NCBI GenBank assembly: GCA_014529385.2 | Contig: CM043959.1 | Location: forward strand, 5,856,466-5,920,465 | From: Adiantum capillus-veneris | Lineage: Eukaryota; Streptophyta; Polypodiopsida; Polypodiales; Pteridaceae | Length of the DNA stretch: 64,000 nucleotides | Reading direction: 5' to 3' | In this document: positions 11,870 through 22,671 of the stretch, piece after piece | Layout of the letters: the number at the start of each line of letters is the position of its first letter | How positions within the stretch are numbered: position 1 is the stretch's first letter | Notes under the pieces: model-generated | What the model saw: the letters and a program-made list of their open reading frames with translations, nothing else | What the model was told of the DNA's origin: nothing | Database searches by the model: none | Made by a program: the position numbers and the translations under genes

Positions 11870-12300
11870 TTTGAGGGGGATGGAGAATCTCAAGAAGCTT
11901 TTGACAGGGTGAAGGAAATCTTGTGTCATCTTCCTACAATGTGTCCTCCCAATAGGGAAGATGGTTTCTATGTTGCCATGATGGTAGGTATTGTGGCTAT
12001 TGGAGTGGTGTTGTTGCAAAGGGTGGGCAGGAGGTATAAGCCCATCTACTTCAAAAGCACGGTGATAAGTCCTAGAGAGGCGACCTTCACCAAAGCGGAG
12101 CAGTGGGTCATGGCCTTGTTTTTTGCTTTAGGAAGTTCAAAAAGCATCACATTGTGTGAAAGTTTTATGTGTTGACGACTAATAATTTTTTGTCTGAAGT
12201 GGTGTTGCACTTGAAGCCACGGAAACGGATCATGAAATGAGTGATAGAGCTATAGGAATTTGATTTTGAGTTCAAGGTCGACCATACTAGCCCATCTCAC
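11870..12300 (+). pseudogene. RNase H (first) of Tat-like element
   Basis: The stretch GFYVAMMVGIVAIGVVLLQ, PIYFKSTVISPREATFTKAEQ and FDFEFKVDHTSPSHLANIL follows the gypsy RNase H pattern. The catalytic D in '..D.S..A.G..L' is replaced by a run of hydrophobic residues (VAMMVGIV), which suggests loss of activity. A stop at about 12175 separates the last part. Confidence 0.7.
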
Positions 12301-12369
12301 TTAGCCAATATTTTGGTCAGTAAGGTCATTGATTTACCAATCTATCCAAGGGTGATAAGTGATGAAGTC

Positions 12370-12651
12370 AAAGAGGAACCTGATTTAGTGGTAGCTTTTA
12401 CCATGTGGTTTGATGGTGCATATAGGAGGGTGATACAAAAAGCAAGTGGAGGTGTAGTGATATGGGATCCACATGGCAAAGTGATTTTTTCAAAGGCTTA
12501 CGACTTGGAGGACGTTCATACCAACAATGAAACGGAGTATCTTACTTTACACTTGGGATTGAAGCAATGTATAGAGTTTGGCATTTCCATGTTGGTGATA
12601 AAGGGTGATGCTTTATTGATCATCAAGCAATTGTTAGGCCAAGGTAGGTGA
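12370..12651 (+). pseudogene. second (archaeal-type) RNase H of Tat-like element
   Basis: This domain lies between the normal RNase H and integrase, as in Tat-lineage elements, where it is thought to have been acquired from a cellular RNase HI. MWFDGAYR, GGVVIWDPHGK, NNETEYLTLHLGL and IKGDALLIIKQLLGQ carry the expected D, E and D positions. It is open over about 280 nt, so it is the best-preserved domain in this element. Confidence 0.82.
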
Positions 12652-12959
12652 AATGGGATTCTTTGAAGCATTGGTTTTATTCCATCAAAGAGTTGTTAAA
12701 GTTTTTTGAAGAGGTTCAATTCAAGCATGTCAAAAGAGAGAAAAATCAAGAAGCGGATCAGCTTGCAAGAACCAAAGTGCAAGTACAGGTTACAGGTGTA
12801 AATGTGGCCCCAGCCACTTATGCAGGTCGTGAGACTTTAAAGGAAATTGAGGACACAAGCCAGTGTTTAGGAAAGTTGTCTAAGCTGCAAAAACGAATGG
12901 TAGTGCAAAAAGCTCGCAAATTTACATTGATAGGGAAGGATCTAATGACCTATGGATGA

Positions 12960-13690
12960 GATGAAGTTCTGTGGAGGGTCCTTTATAAAGAAGAAATCGG
13001 CATGGTGTTGCAGCAGTTCCATCAAGAAAGTGGGCATCAAGATAAAGACCAGGTTTAGTTTTGAATTTTAAGAGCAAGTTTTTGTTGGCCTTTGGTAGTA
13101 CGTGATGTACATTATTGGTGCAAAACCTATCACGAATGCCAAACTATGGGTGAGAGAGGCCAGTAGCGGAGTCATAGGGGGCTATCATTGCCCAGAATGC
13201 CTTTGAAAAGTTGGGTTTGGATGCCATTGGTCCACTCCCAAAGTCGACAAGTGGAAAGAAATACATTGTGGTGGCTATTGACTACCTTACCAGGTGGGTT
13301 AAGGCCAAAGCTGTGAAGGAGGTAAATGCTTATGTTGTGGCTCAGTTTTTTTTTAATAACATTTGTTGTTGTTTTGGAGTACCATGGGTGCTCTTGCTAG
13401 ATAGAGGATAGGGATTTAGAAGTAAGCTTATGAAGGATTTGGTTGAGAGACTGGGCATCCGGCACCGGTTCTCTTTGCCCTATCATCCTCAATGCAATGG
13501 TCTAGTAGAGAGTGCAAATGATCAAAGTTTATAAGCAGGAAGTAGAGTGGGAAGAAAATCTCAAAAAGTGTTTGTGGACGTAGAAGATTTCTTACAAAGT
13601 GGCTACCAATTTTACCCCATTTGAACATGAGGCATACGTCGACAAGATTATGGAAATAGAGCTCACTCCCACATGACAGAGCTCTCTAGA
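12960..13690 (+). pseudogene. integrase of Tat-like element
   Basis: A degraded zinc-binding region (HQESGHQDKD ... YHECQTMG) at about 13020-13150 is followed by the core. The core has LDAIGPLPKSTSGKKYIVVAIDYLTRWVKA, cited here only by its ends at 13214-13312, then VPWVLLLDRG and PYHPQCNG. The third catalytic region (VESANDQSL-like) is broken by frameshifts. The signal fades after about 13690. Confidence 0.8.
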
Positions 13691-14514
13691 TAACTCCTCC
13701 TATTAAAAACATGTGTACACCTTTGGCGCATAACCTACTCCATATAAACTTCCCATCCCAGGTGGGACCTCCCTCTTGAGAAAGAAATGAAGCACAAAAA
13801 AGATAAGTTGAAGGAGAACAAGTCAAGTACCCCTTAGGACCAAGAGAATGATAAGAACAATGGTAATTGGGGGGTAATTGTAATTCTTCCTCTTCTCAGT
13901 GTTTCACTACACCTAGAGCACAAAACTCTTCACCTAACAATGATAGTAAAGGAAAGGCTAAAACTCTTTACCATTTGGTTTAGATTACTCAAAAGATGAT
14001 GCAGTAGGAGAACCAAATTGTATAATGAACTACCCACATTGTTGCCAAGGTTGCCCACATACCTTGGGTCATAGACATGACATGCCATGGTCAACCAATT
14101 TTTCACACATCCAAGCAAAGAAATTATGGACCTTCTTTAATGCGGTCTTTGGACTTCATTTAATGCGGTCTGCAAGGGTCATGGATGCATGCATTCATGT
14201 ATGCCTCATGGAAGTATGATCATCAATCATGGACATAGAGGATGCTCCTATAGCACTCCATGGCTAGGGCAATCCCAACACAAGTGGAGGAGCCACTACT
14301 TTGGCCATATCTTTGAGGTTGGGCTCCATGGTTGGTGTGGTTTGTCCACATTGCCCTTAGGCTTGACCATGACCTCATCCTCATAGCATCGTAACCTTCT
14401 TGGTGGGAGAGGAGAGGATTTGAGAAATTATATCGTCGCTTGACCGCAAAGTACGCAAAGACTATAGTGGCATGAAGATAATAGAGGATTATGTAAAGAG
14501 TCCTAGCATGAGTG
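13690..14514. other. Non-coding tail of the Tat-like element
   Basis: The interval between the integrase remnant and the right LTR has no open frame or recognised domain. A good polypurine tract next to 14515 is not visible, so the 3' end of the internal region may be deleted. Confidence 0.45.
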
Positions 14515-15263
14515 GAATTTTGGAGGCCTTGGAAGTGAGGGGCTTCAGGAGCTTCCATGTAGCACTCAACTTAACCCACATACATAAGGAGTTGGGCCAA
14601 AGGCGGGGTATATAGGCAAAAGCTCACCTTCATATGGTATCAAGTGGGAGAGAGGGGATCTCCCCTTAGCCATAGCCATAGTGGTTGGTGTTTTCATTGT
14701 TGTGCGAGTGTGGATGCTGTGTATGTGCCCATGTCGGCCCGTGGTGGTGCTCGATGGCAGTGCTGGTGGCCTTTGGGTGGTAATGGTCCGTGAGGTGATG
14801 ATGATGTGATAGTTCAGTTGGGGACTGTGCCCTCGGGACTTCAAAATAGCCAAAGCCTTTTATTGAATGGAATGTGCACCGAAAGGGTTGTCACGGTGTC
14901 ATGACAACCAAAATGGGCTCAGTGAGGGATTCTCAAGTGGTGAAGAGAGAGAGAGGTTCTCAGGTGTTGACAACCATCAAATGTGCTAAAATGGTATACC
15001 CCAAGTGGATCAAATGAGCCCCCATTCAAAAAAGAGGCCCCCTTGAGTTAAACGGGCAAGAGAAACCCACTTTTTCTTTTTTTTTGTAAATGAAACCTCC
15101 CTATAAGAGGGCTTTTCAAAGCTTTTCAAAGGGCCTTTTGCCAAGAAGTTTTTAAGAGCACGTAAAGAGGAGCTTTTGCTCTATGTAAGCCATGAAGTCT
15201 TTGCAAGTTTTTTGCAAGAAGAAGCTCACCTTTATCCCCCTCTCGGTGTCAATTCCTCGCTCT

Positions 15264-15289
15264 CCCCCCCCCCCCCCCCCCCCCCCCCC
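15264..15289. repeat. poly(C) tract
   Basis: An uninterrupted run of 26 C residues in the right LTR. Confidence 0.95.
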
Positions 15290-15354
15290 TTCTTTTGCTC
15301 GTGCACTTTGCTCGCGTTGCCGGTTGCGATGCAACCCCGAACCGAGGTTCGTGT

Positions 15355-15359
<5 letters not shown>

Positions 15360-15407
<48 letters not shown>
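15360..15407. repeat. (GA)n microsatellite in right LTR
   Basis: A 48-bp GA run, the shorter allele of the 110-bp tract in the left LTR. Confidence 0.95.
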
Positions 15408-15409
<2 letters not shown>

Positions 15410-15639
15410 TTTGTGTGAGTCGACGATGTGGAATAGAGGTGGTGGGTGTGTGATATGTGTTGGAGCTTCCCGTGAAGTGTGTGTGTGCATTTGTGTGTCA
15501 AAACGAGCATGTGTAGGAGAGTTTGTGTGGATTTTTAAAGTGAATCCTAGTGTATTGGGATGAAATGTTTACCCTGGGCTGTAGAGAGGTGCACATTTTG
15601 TGTTCCAGGTGTGTAACCCCCTTTCCAATATCTATCATT

Positions 15640-16430
15640 ATGAAGCAATACCCATTTAGCATTTTTTGGTAATTTTGTAATCCCATTTGATGATATTTAC
15701 GTGGTGTCTCGTAGAAGAGAGTAGGAAAACTTAGCTCTGCACAAAATTCATCTTTAATATTCCGAGCGGGTGATTTCCCTTGCATGGAGCAATGCACATA
15801 ATCCTATCATTGTAATCAACAACCTGTTGTGCAATTGCAAGTCCATGCAAAAGAACATCAAAAAGAATTTCCTCGTCGTCTTCGTAACTTATAATAGTTG
15901 ATGGTTGGAAGTTTTGAGATTGTAATATTCTCTTATGTGTAAGCCAATCAGAGTTGTTTGTTACTTTTTCTTTGATATATAGAGTGCTCAATAGTGCTTT
16001 GGTTGTCGTCATTGGTAGCAATGGTCAAATGAGGCCACTTAATGCAATGATTGTACTATAGCTTTCTTTTCAAACCTACCAAGATAGAACTTTCATTATC
16101 CATAAAGCAAGGCAGAATATTGTATGTATTATCTAGGTTTGCCAATACATTAATAACACTTCCTTGCAAACCATATTGCCTATCGTATGTCAACTCACGT
16201 ATTTTTGTGAACGGTAAGTCTTTCTTCAAGTTTGCTCAAGCATTCTACGTACTCGATTCTCTCATTCATACCTAATTCTAGCATTTTGTATGTGATTTCT
16301 TATCTTATTATTTTTTTACATGAATTGCAAACCAAAGACAGTGTGTCACTAGCTTTCCTCTTTTTGGGTAGCGATAATTGATATCTGAAAAGCAATCTTC
16401 CACAAAGTTGCAAAGATTCATGGGAGTATC
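15640..16430 (-). pseudogene. Helitron replicase/helicase, N-terminal part (right fragment)
   Basis: The minus strand encodes, in shifting frames, FTKIRELTYDRQYGLQG and VINVLANLDNTYNILPCFM (about 16210-16105), then LVGLKRKL. Next come ALSTLYIKEKV and CIAPCKGNHPLGIL, then AELSFPTLFYETPRKYH (about 15740-15690). A QK.AKWVLLHNDR block follows and ends at the LTR boundary. These are the conserved blocks upstream of and inside the Helitron-like N domain. At least four frameshifts are present. The coding similarity runs into the right LTR at about 15630 and resumes beyond the left LTR near 7260. Confidence 0.8.
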
Positions 16431-16436
16431 TTTTAT

Positions 16437-16952
16437 CTATTTCATAAATATTTGTATAAAAGAGTTGTATATAGATGTTTGTTTGACCCCTTTACCTTTG
16501 TCGATTTCATTAGATCCTTGATGCATATTTTTTAATCGTTTAGCTTTCATAGCTATTGCTATTTTGCTACAAGTGGTAGTTTCTTCTCTGATGATAAATT
16601 CTTTAGCAATGCAATTACAAGTCATATTTAGATAGCTAAAGATTATTGATTTCAATACTTTAATTTTAGCAAATGTCCATGTTTTACAGGTCTTTTTAAC
16701 TGGTAGTAAATTCTTCAAAGGATACACAAGAAAATGTATGTGCAGATCAAGGGTGAGTATTTTTTTGATGGGTTTGTTGTGATACAGACTTATATGTACT
16801 ACATTTGAACTTGAACAGTTAGTCAAGCACAACATTAACTCGATAGCCAATTCAAAATCACACAGAGAAGCTCTAAAACTTGTATATTTAAAGCGAGTAA
16901 ATTCTGTGTGGTTTGTAGAAGTGCAACAACTTTGTTTTACATTGTGAATCAC
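16437..16952 (-). pseudogene. Unassigned reading frame upstream of Helitron Rep
   Basis: A 171-codon frame without a recognised domain. It contains several Cys pairs (SCC, CNC, TTCSK) and a Lys-rich end (KAKRLKNMHQGSNEIDKGKG). It lies in the same orientation between the RPA-like gene and the Rep N-terminus. It could be the zinc-finger-containing start of the Helitron protein or a decayed last exon of the RPA-like gene. Confidence 0.35.
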
Positions 16953-17500
16953 TTAAAAGAATTTCTCCAAGAAAAGATTTAGTAGTATATATCATTGTGT
17001 TTTGAGTATCTAGTTGTGATGTCACAAAAGTAGATAAAATATCTATAAGTTCAACTGATGTATATGCCGTTTTTAGTGTGTATTGAAGTACATTGAAAAT
17101 TTTATCGTTGAATACTTAAGAAAGGGGTGTCAATATCAAGATTTCTAAGATATTGCAATCATTCTCTTCTATTCAGAACATCTAACATGATGGGCATGTG
17201 GAGCTTTGTAAACTTCTCAAAAGAAAAGTCATTTGGTAGTAATTTTGATAGGCAGAGGCTCTTTAAGACGTGTTTTGGTTTGAAACATTTATTTTTGACC
17301 AATATAAAAGTTAATCCAATCATGAAATCCAACAACTGTGAAAGTGTTAAGTATACATATCAAAAACAACTTGAAAGCTAATATTTACAATGCTCAAGAT
17401 TTGTACACAAGATTTTATTTATTTACAATGCTTGCTATCTGATTGGAACCAGACCCAACAAACAAACCTGGTGATAGAGAAAATTTATCTCAATTATTTA

Positions 17501-17900
17501 TGCACAATGAGATAGAAGTATACTACCTGCTGACATCAGTTCTAACACTTTGTACTCCATTGTATTAAACGTTGTAACATTCCCCGCTACATTGATCTTA
17601 ATTGTGCCAGAGCGTGTTGAGGAAGCGAGGATCTCTCTTGCAGTAATTGCATTTCTAGAGTAGACAGCATAAAATGACTTACCCAAGTATAAGACATCGT
17701 CAACTATGCCACCAAGAAGCTATGCAGGTGTCACAGTTTGTTTTGAAACCTTGATTTTTACTTGTAGCTTTCGAATTTTGAGAAGTTTGGTGGTTTTTTG
17801 ACATGTTATGCACAATGAACTATCAATAGTTTTGTGAACTTTGTTAGAGATGCAAGTACCACACCAGCTTGACCAACACACTGTTTATGTTTGAAAAATG
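17501..17900 (-). pseudogene. RPA70-like C-terminal OB fold with zinc ribbon
   Basis: The minus strand from about 17870 reads WCGTCISNKVHKTIDSSLC and then ITCQK. This CX2C...CX2C ribbon with an 'NKKV'-like strand is the signature of the C-terminal DNA-binding domain of RPA70. It continues as KIKVSKQTVTPA, a TAG, then LLGGIVDDVLYLGKSFYAVY and GTIKINVAGNVTTFNTMEYK to the stop near 17498. The protein family binds single-stranded DNA. One nonsense codon lies inside the domain. Confidence 0.55.
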
Positions 17901-17999
17901 CAACCCAAACACCTACAAGTAGTCAATCAAATTAAATATTTTACTTGAAGGTAAGACAAAATTGGCAAGATAATTTTAATTGATCAACCTCGTTTCCTT

Positions 18000-18246
18000 A
18001 TCCAAGACTTTCAACTTGCTTATCGTAAGCTTGTATCAATTCATGATATAGTCGATTGCTTTGAACTGGCACCAAAGTAGTAAAGTCAAATACTGACATT
18101 GTGTTCTCACGACCTAAGAAAACCCCAACATTTATGCCGATTTTCATGACGATGCGGCCATTATCAATATCTCTTTTGATTTTTTTGTAGTCATCTTTCT
18201 GATCAGTCACAAAAGACAGCTGCAAGCATATCAAGTAAGCATTCAA
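18000..18246 (-). pseudogene. RPA-like gene, middle coding block
   Basis: The minus strand reads LSFVTDQKDDYKKIKRDID, GRIVMKIGINVGVFLGREN and VFDFTTLVPVQSNRLYHEL. It keeps protein-like composition and sits between the two OB-fold blocks. I do not recognise it as a separate domain. A donor-like AAACGAG/GTTGATC lies just after it, so it is probably an exon. Confidence 0.4.
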
Positions 18247-18309
18247 AACTAAACAAAGACAGGTGTAAAAAATTCAATTTGATAGAAGCTTATGGTAGCT
18301 GATCACTAG

Positions 18310-18955
18310 GATCAGGGCCATCTGCAACAACGACCTCCCCTCATGTAAAAGAAGTATCAATCTCCAAGTTCATGCTCTTTATGACAACATACGCAAACAT
18401 TTCAGAAAAGCTTTTTGCACCATTCAAGCTTGCAACAATTGATTCATCTAAAAATGCTCTTATTTTGGTCTCTGGATAAAAACTCAAGCTGACAAAAATA
18501 AGGCTGCATATCTCACAATCGATGAAGTATCTAGATACAAAGATAAAGGTGATGTACCGCCATGATCTTTGTTTTTCATTTTGAGAGAAGCACCCTCTAT
18601 ATGCACAAAAGCACCAACGCTTAATAGATGTGAAAATTGATTTATTAAAGCACCACCCACGAAGATTGAAATGGTATTGGAGTTGTGTGAGGCCATAAGA
18701 TCTTGTTTGAAGTACTTCATGTACTTGGAATCATATAATTTGTGTGTGCCATAGCTGTTTAAAATTTCCCCCTCCATTGCAAATCTAGGTGTGATATCAA
18801 AAAAATTAGTAATGTAAAGTGATGAAATGGTGCTTTAATGTATCACAACTTCATTTCCAAGGCCATCGATAACACCTTCATCATCAACATCAACATTGAC
18901 AATATTTGCATTGTGAGGTGTAGATGCAGCAGCTTCGAAAACATGGGGAATTTCT
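18310..18955 (-). pseudogene. RPA70-like first DNA-binding OB fold
   Basis: A splice-acceptor-like TTTTATAG lies at about 18964-18957. The frame after it runs through IPHVFEAAASTPHNANIV and a TAA at 18835-18837 into GEILNSYGTHKLYDSKYM. ISIFVGGALINQFSHLL, VGAFVHIEGASLKMKNKDH and LSLYLDTSSIVR follow. The pattern 'hydrophobic strand, F..L..G..Y.I.G..LK..NK......Y...L...S.V' is that of the first DNA-binding domain of RPA70. A 2-nt shift near 18485 leads into ETKIRAFLDESIVASLNGA. Nonsense and frameshift lesions show decay. Confidence 0.55.
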
Positions 18956-19206
18956 ATAAAAGAACATTATGTCAATATATCATCGCAATAGTTTTTTCAA
19001 AATTTTATGTAGACTAATAGAGGCTTATATGTTTGCTTGAAACCTTGCTTACAAACAACATTAGTCACATTAGCACTACAAAGACTTCCAACATTTGCTT
19101 CATTAGCATGCAACGGACCAATACAAAATAATATAAGAAAAAGTAGATTTATTATCGAGTATATGTGCTCATTGAAGAACAATGAGAAAGTAAAGCTAGC
19201 AAAACA

Positions 19207-19530
19207 AAGGTGAAAACTTACTCAAAGGCTATCCTCTACTTTTCAGTGGAGACAATTGATTGACAAGATTAACTTCACTGTTTGGTAAACTTTTCGGTGA
19301 GTTTGTGGGTGCACTTGCAGATGATTCACTGACATCAACAAGTACATACTCACGTTGTAGAGATGCACTTTTCGTAGTTGGTTTGTTTTGGGATTTGTAA
19401 TTCTTTTTAGGTTCTGCAAGAATATTGATTTGAGATTGACTATGTGATTGTACTATCAAAGCATTACTAAAATTCACAAACCCATGTCATCGATTTCCAT
19501 GCTTTGCACATCACCACTGTGCGAAGCCAT
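19207..19530 (-). pseudogene. RPA-like gene, linker exon
   Basis: It starts at an ATG (19530) with MASHSGDVQSMEIDDM, then a 1-nt shift leads into FSNALIVQSHSQSQINILAE. The rest is Ser/Lys/Pro-rich (KSASLQREYVLVDVSES). This low-complexity composition suits the linker between domains of RPA70. The segment ends at a canonical splice donor (TTTGA/GTAAGTTTTC, about 19220-19210). Confidence 0.4.
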
Positions 19531-19685
19531 TGTTTTTTGTGTGTTCTTTAACTTAAGTTTTACCTGCTTGATAAGAAGTCACAAAGCACAATAGATTTTA
19601 TGATTCCTAAAAAGGTTCAAAGTAAAGGTGTGGTGACGGACAGTAGAAAAACCAAAAAGATCCAAAGTAAAGATAGAGTGCTCAC

Positions 19686-19800
19686 CTGCATCCATGTAAA
19701 CAAGACAACAAATTTTTTAGCCTTGAATACGTGTTACAGGTGTTGACAAACCCTATCAATTGTTATCCATGCCCACCTAACAACCTTTTTTCCTTAAACT
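19686..19800 (-). pseudogene. OB-fold exon of RPA-like family, copy 1
   Basis: The minus strand encodes a decayed version of the exon seen best at 22101-21984 (MDNN...TPVTRIQG, ICCLVYMDAG). It ends at a consensus splice donor (GATGCAG/GTGAGC). It lies about 150 bp upstream of the RPA-like linker exon in the same orientation, so it is probably an earlier exon of that gene. Confidence 0.5.
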
Positions 19801-20830
19801 AGTATCCAAATGTTTGTGAATGTAGGAGAAGCCATGGATATGAAATTTGTTTACTTATCTTATTGCAAATATATAAAGCCTCTTGCTTAAAAAATTAAGT
19901 GTAGGGAGTGTCTCTTTTAGCTCTTATTAGGATTGTTTTTATTAAACTTGAGATCAAAAAGGTCATCACTCCTTTCAGATCGAAGTGAGATTTATAGGTT
20001 CTAAGTAAGGTTTTCAATAACCCTAGTTTTTAAGGAATATTAATATTTATTTACATAGATTAAGTTCTAATCAGAATCCCACTACCCCTTCTGATCCAAG
20101 TGTTTCATCCCTTTCTAAAAGGTCCCATAGAGTTGTAGTGTTTAGCAAATCCAAAAAAGGTTTATGTTTACTAAACTAGATTAGATATCCCTAAATCTTG
20201 ACTGCTTAATTATTACCAAAGTTGATGCTTTATCTCTTTCTAGATTAATTCTATAGAAATTTATACTAAGAGTATTTTTTTGGATTTTAAACCGAGCAGT
20301 CAAGACCTTAAGAAAAAGCGCATTTCTACATAAAAGAACAGAGTGGAATGTGATTAGCTTGAACAACAAGCCAGTAACAGTACAAAGTTCCAACTTTTTT
20401 TATAAAAAAACCATATCATGAGAAGGAGCTAAACATCTTGATCAATCAATCGCATGCTATCAACCAAATCCATTATCATAACCAATGAAGTTAGCTTTTA
20501 AGTTAAACAATCCCCCCTTTTTTAAAAATTAGTATTTACACCAGTTTACGTTATCAAGCAGAGCCGGACAATTAATCCAAGTGGCAGAAAACGTAACCCC
20601 ATAAGGAGATTAGTTCTACAAATCAGCCAGCATAGTAATCTAAATAATTAACGAATAGAACCATTTAGACAGTAGCAACCCTCGAAAAAAACAAAGCACG
20701 TCCAGTCACCAACCTGGGAAGTCTTGTCATGCTTGACCAACTCCATGCAAGCAAAAAACAATCCACTAGGCAATGTGTTTGATAGAAACGGAATGCCCTC
20801 AACCTTTCTTTCACACCACACACCACATAG
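19801..20830. other. Non-coding, nothing recognised
   Basis: AT-rich, with T-runs on the minus strand typical of an intron. It lies between the TATA-hairpin element (20841-20877) and the OB-fold exon at 19800, both facing left. It could therefore be the 5' intron or leader of the RPA-like gene. Confidence 0.35.
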
Positions 20831-20840
20831 TAATGGCTAA

Positions 20841-20877
20841 GTGAGGGGCCACAGCAACCCTCACCTAAATTTATAAT
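20841..20877 (-). promoter_or_regulatory. TATA box plus hairpin, copy 1
   Basis: On the minus strand a TATAAAT (20877-20869 region) is followed by GTGAGGG, a 10-nt loop and CCCTCAC (20864-20841). The same TATA, spacing and stem recur at 60064-60098 with a different loop. The preserved stem with a changed loop suggests that the hairpin matters. It faces the RPA-like gene. Confidence 0.5.
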
Positions 20878-21090
20878 AGCTCCCAAATGGTAAGCCAGTG
20901 GGTGTACTGAGCAAAGAATCCCTGCACGATCTGCATTTGAATGGTCCGTGGCTCGAGGCAGTCGGTTTATCGAGACCAGATGCTAGGGGTAGTAAGTAGA
21001 GGTAGCGAGAGGTATGGATAGGGAGAATCCCCTTCAATAGTGCACCACAGTTCCATGCGCTTGATACACAGCTTGCAGGGGGTACGAGAT

Positions 21091-21102
21091 GGGGGGGGGG
21101 GG

Positions 21103-21178
<76 letters not shown>
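21091..21178. repeat. poly(G) plus (GA)n tract
   Basis: Fifteen G residues run directly into about 73 bp of GA repeats. Confidence 0.95.
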
Positions 21179-21181
<3 letters not shown>

Positions 21182-21315
21182 AACCATTAGAAGGTAAACA
21201 AAATTAATTACCTAGCCCACCTAGGATGAATGTGGTGTAATCCATCATGTTCAAACCACTCATACCATGAGAGAGCCTTATGGGCTGAGTTCCCACAATG
21301 GGTTTAAGAGGGCGG

Positions 21316-21330
21316 CGGGGGGGGGGGGGG
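21316..21330. repeat. poly(G) tract
   Basis: A run of 14-15 G residues after GGCGGC. Confidence 0.9.
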
Positions 21331-21607
21331 TGTATGTTGTTACTATTAAATACTTGCTAGCTTGTTCCCCATCTTAGTAGGAGATCTAAGAGTTCCTTCA
21401 ATACTCAATCACACATCCAATACCTGGGAGAAAAAATACTCAGTTGAGCCATAAGGCAGTTTTAACTACTGGGTTAGCAGTAGCCAAAGGATGGATTAGG
21501 CAAAGGGTTCCAAGTTCCCATAAGCTATTCAGAGATAGTGTATTAGGTGAGAGTAAGTGTGAGGATATAGGGTTAATCTTGAAAAAAAAAATCATAGCAG
21601 CTAGTGA

Positions 21608-21730
<123 letters not shown>

Positions 21731-21983
21731 CTGTTTTACCATAAATAATAAGACATTATTGAACTTTCATATTCAAAAGATAGCCGGTTTTAGAAAAACG
21801 AAAACATAAGCACAAAAACAACTCAGTCTTAGAATTATTTTTGTACAATGCTTGTAAGAATGATGCCTCATTCCAGTATTCAAATAGCAAATGAACTTCC
21901 CAAATAGTAGATGAGTGTGTAATCAAGTGTAGGACAGCTTGCCAAAGTCAAAAAAGACTTCCAAGATAAGATATAGTCCTTAC

Positions 21984-22101
21984 CTGCATCCATCCAAACA
22001 AGACAACAGATATGATAGCCTTGGATGTGTTTTACAGGTATCAATGGACTATACCAGTTGTTATCCATGTCCATCTTACAAACTTTTTTTAACCTTTCCA
22101 A
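21984..22101 (-). pseudogene. OB-fold exon of RPA-like family, copy 2 (best preserved)
   Basis: The minus strand reads MDMDNNWYSPLIPVKHIQG and YHICCLVWMDAG, then a splice donor (GCAG/GTAAGG at 21984/21983). The pattern resembles a strand pair of RPA-type OB folds ('G..I.CLVW.D..G'). The following 350 bp are T-rich on the minus strand like an intron and contain the GT/AC tract. No stops occur in the exon, unlike the copies at 56.9 and 58.2 kb. Confidence 0.5.
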
Positions 22102-22299
22102 GCGAAGTCCATAGTAATTATGTGGACCAATTGTTTGTTTTTTTTATAAAAAGAGAACCCAAAGTTTTTTTAGAAGAATTTTATATCATTCTGATTAGAA
22201 GGCTATCACCCCTTCTAATCCAAGTGTCTGAATCCCCCACTTTTATTATCATAGATAATCTTCCTAGATTAATGAAAGCACCATTATAAGAAGTTTCTT

Positions 22300-22671
22300 T
22301 AGAAATAGGCTTTCATTTGTATAAAAAAATTGCCATAATAGTTCCAATCCGCCATAGGCTAGTTCAATGTTTGTTTGGGTAAAGTTTTGGGCCCATGATG
22401 TAATCCAAAATCACCGGTTTGTAGGTCTGCCGAGGTGGCAAGATTCCCTTGTTGAATCAAGGAAGAACATGAGTCCTACTAAAAGAAGAATTATGCTATA
22501 CAATTTCCAAATCTTTATGTGAATAACAAAGGAGATCCCTCCAGTACTTTAACACCACGGTTTTAGCCATTCAATCAGTAACTAAAAATGGTAGGGCCAC
22601 AGAAAACCATCAACCATCCGTAAGCGGTAGGGCCAGGACTTGTTTTAACCATTTAAAGAAAACCATAATGT
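22300..22671. other. Non-coding, nothing recognised
   Basis: No open frame, repeat or motif is identified between the RPA-like exon repeat and family B copy 1. Confidence 0.5.

Larger units (their letters stand above)
14515..15629 (+). repeat. Right LTR of the Tat-like element
   Basis: It aligns with 8131-9324. It keeps the TATA-like CTATAAGAGGG at about 15101-15112 and the GA tract (15360-15407). It has a long C run (15264-15289) where the left copy has CCCCACTCCCCCTCCC. It ends CCCCCTTTCCA, after which minus-strand Helitron sequence begins. Confidence 0.82.
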
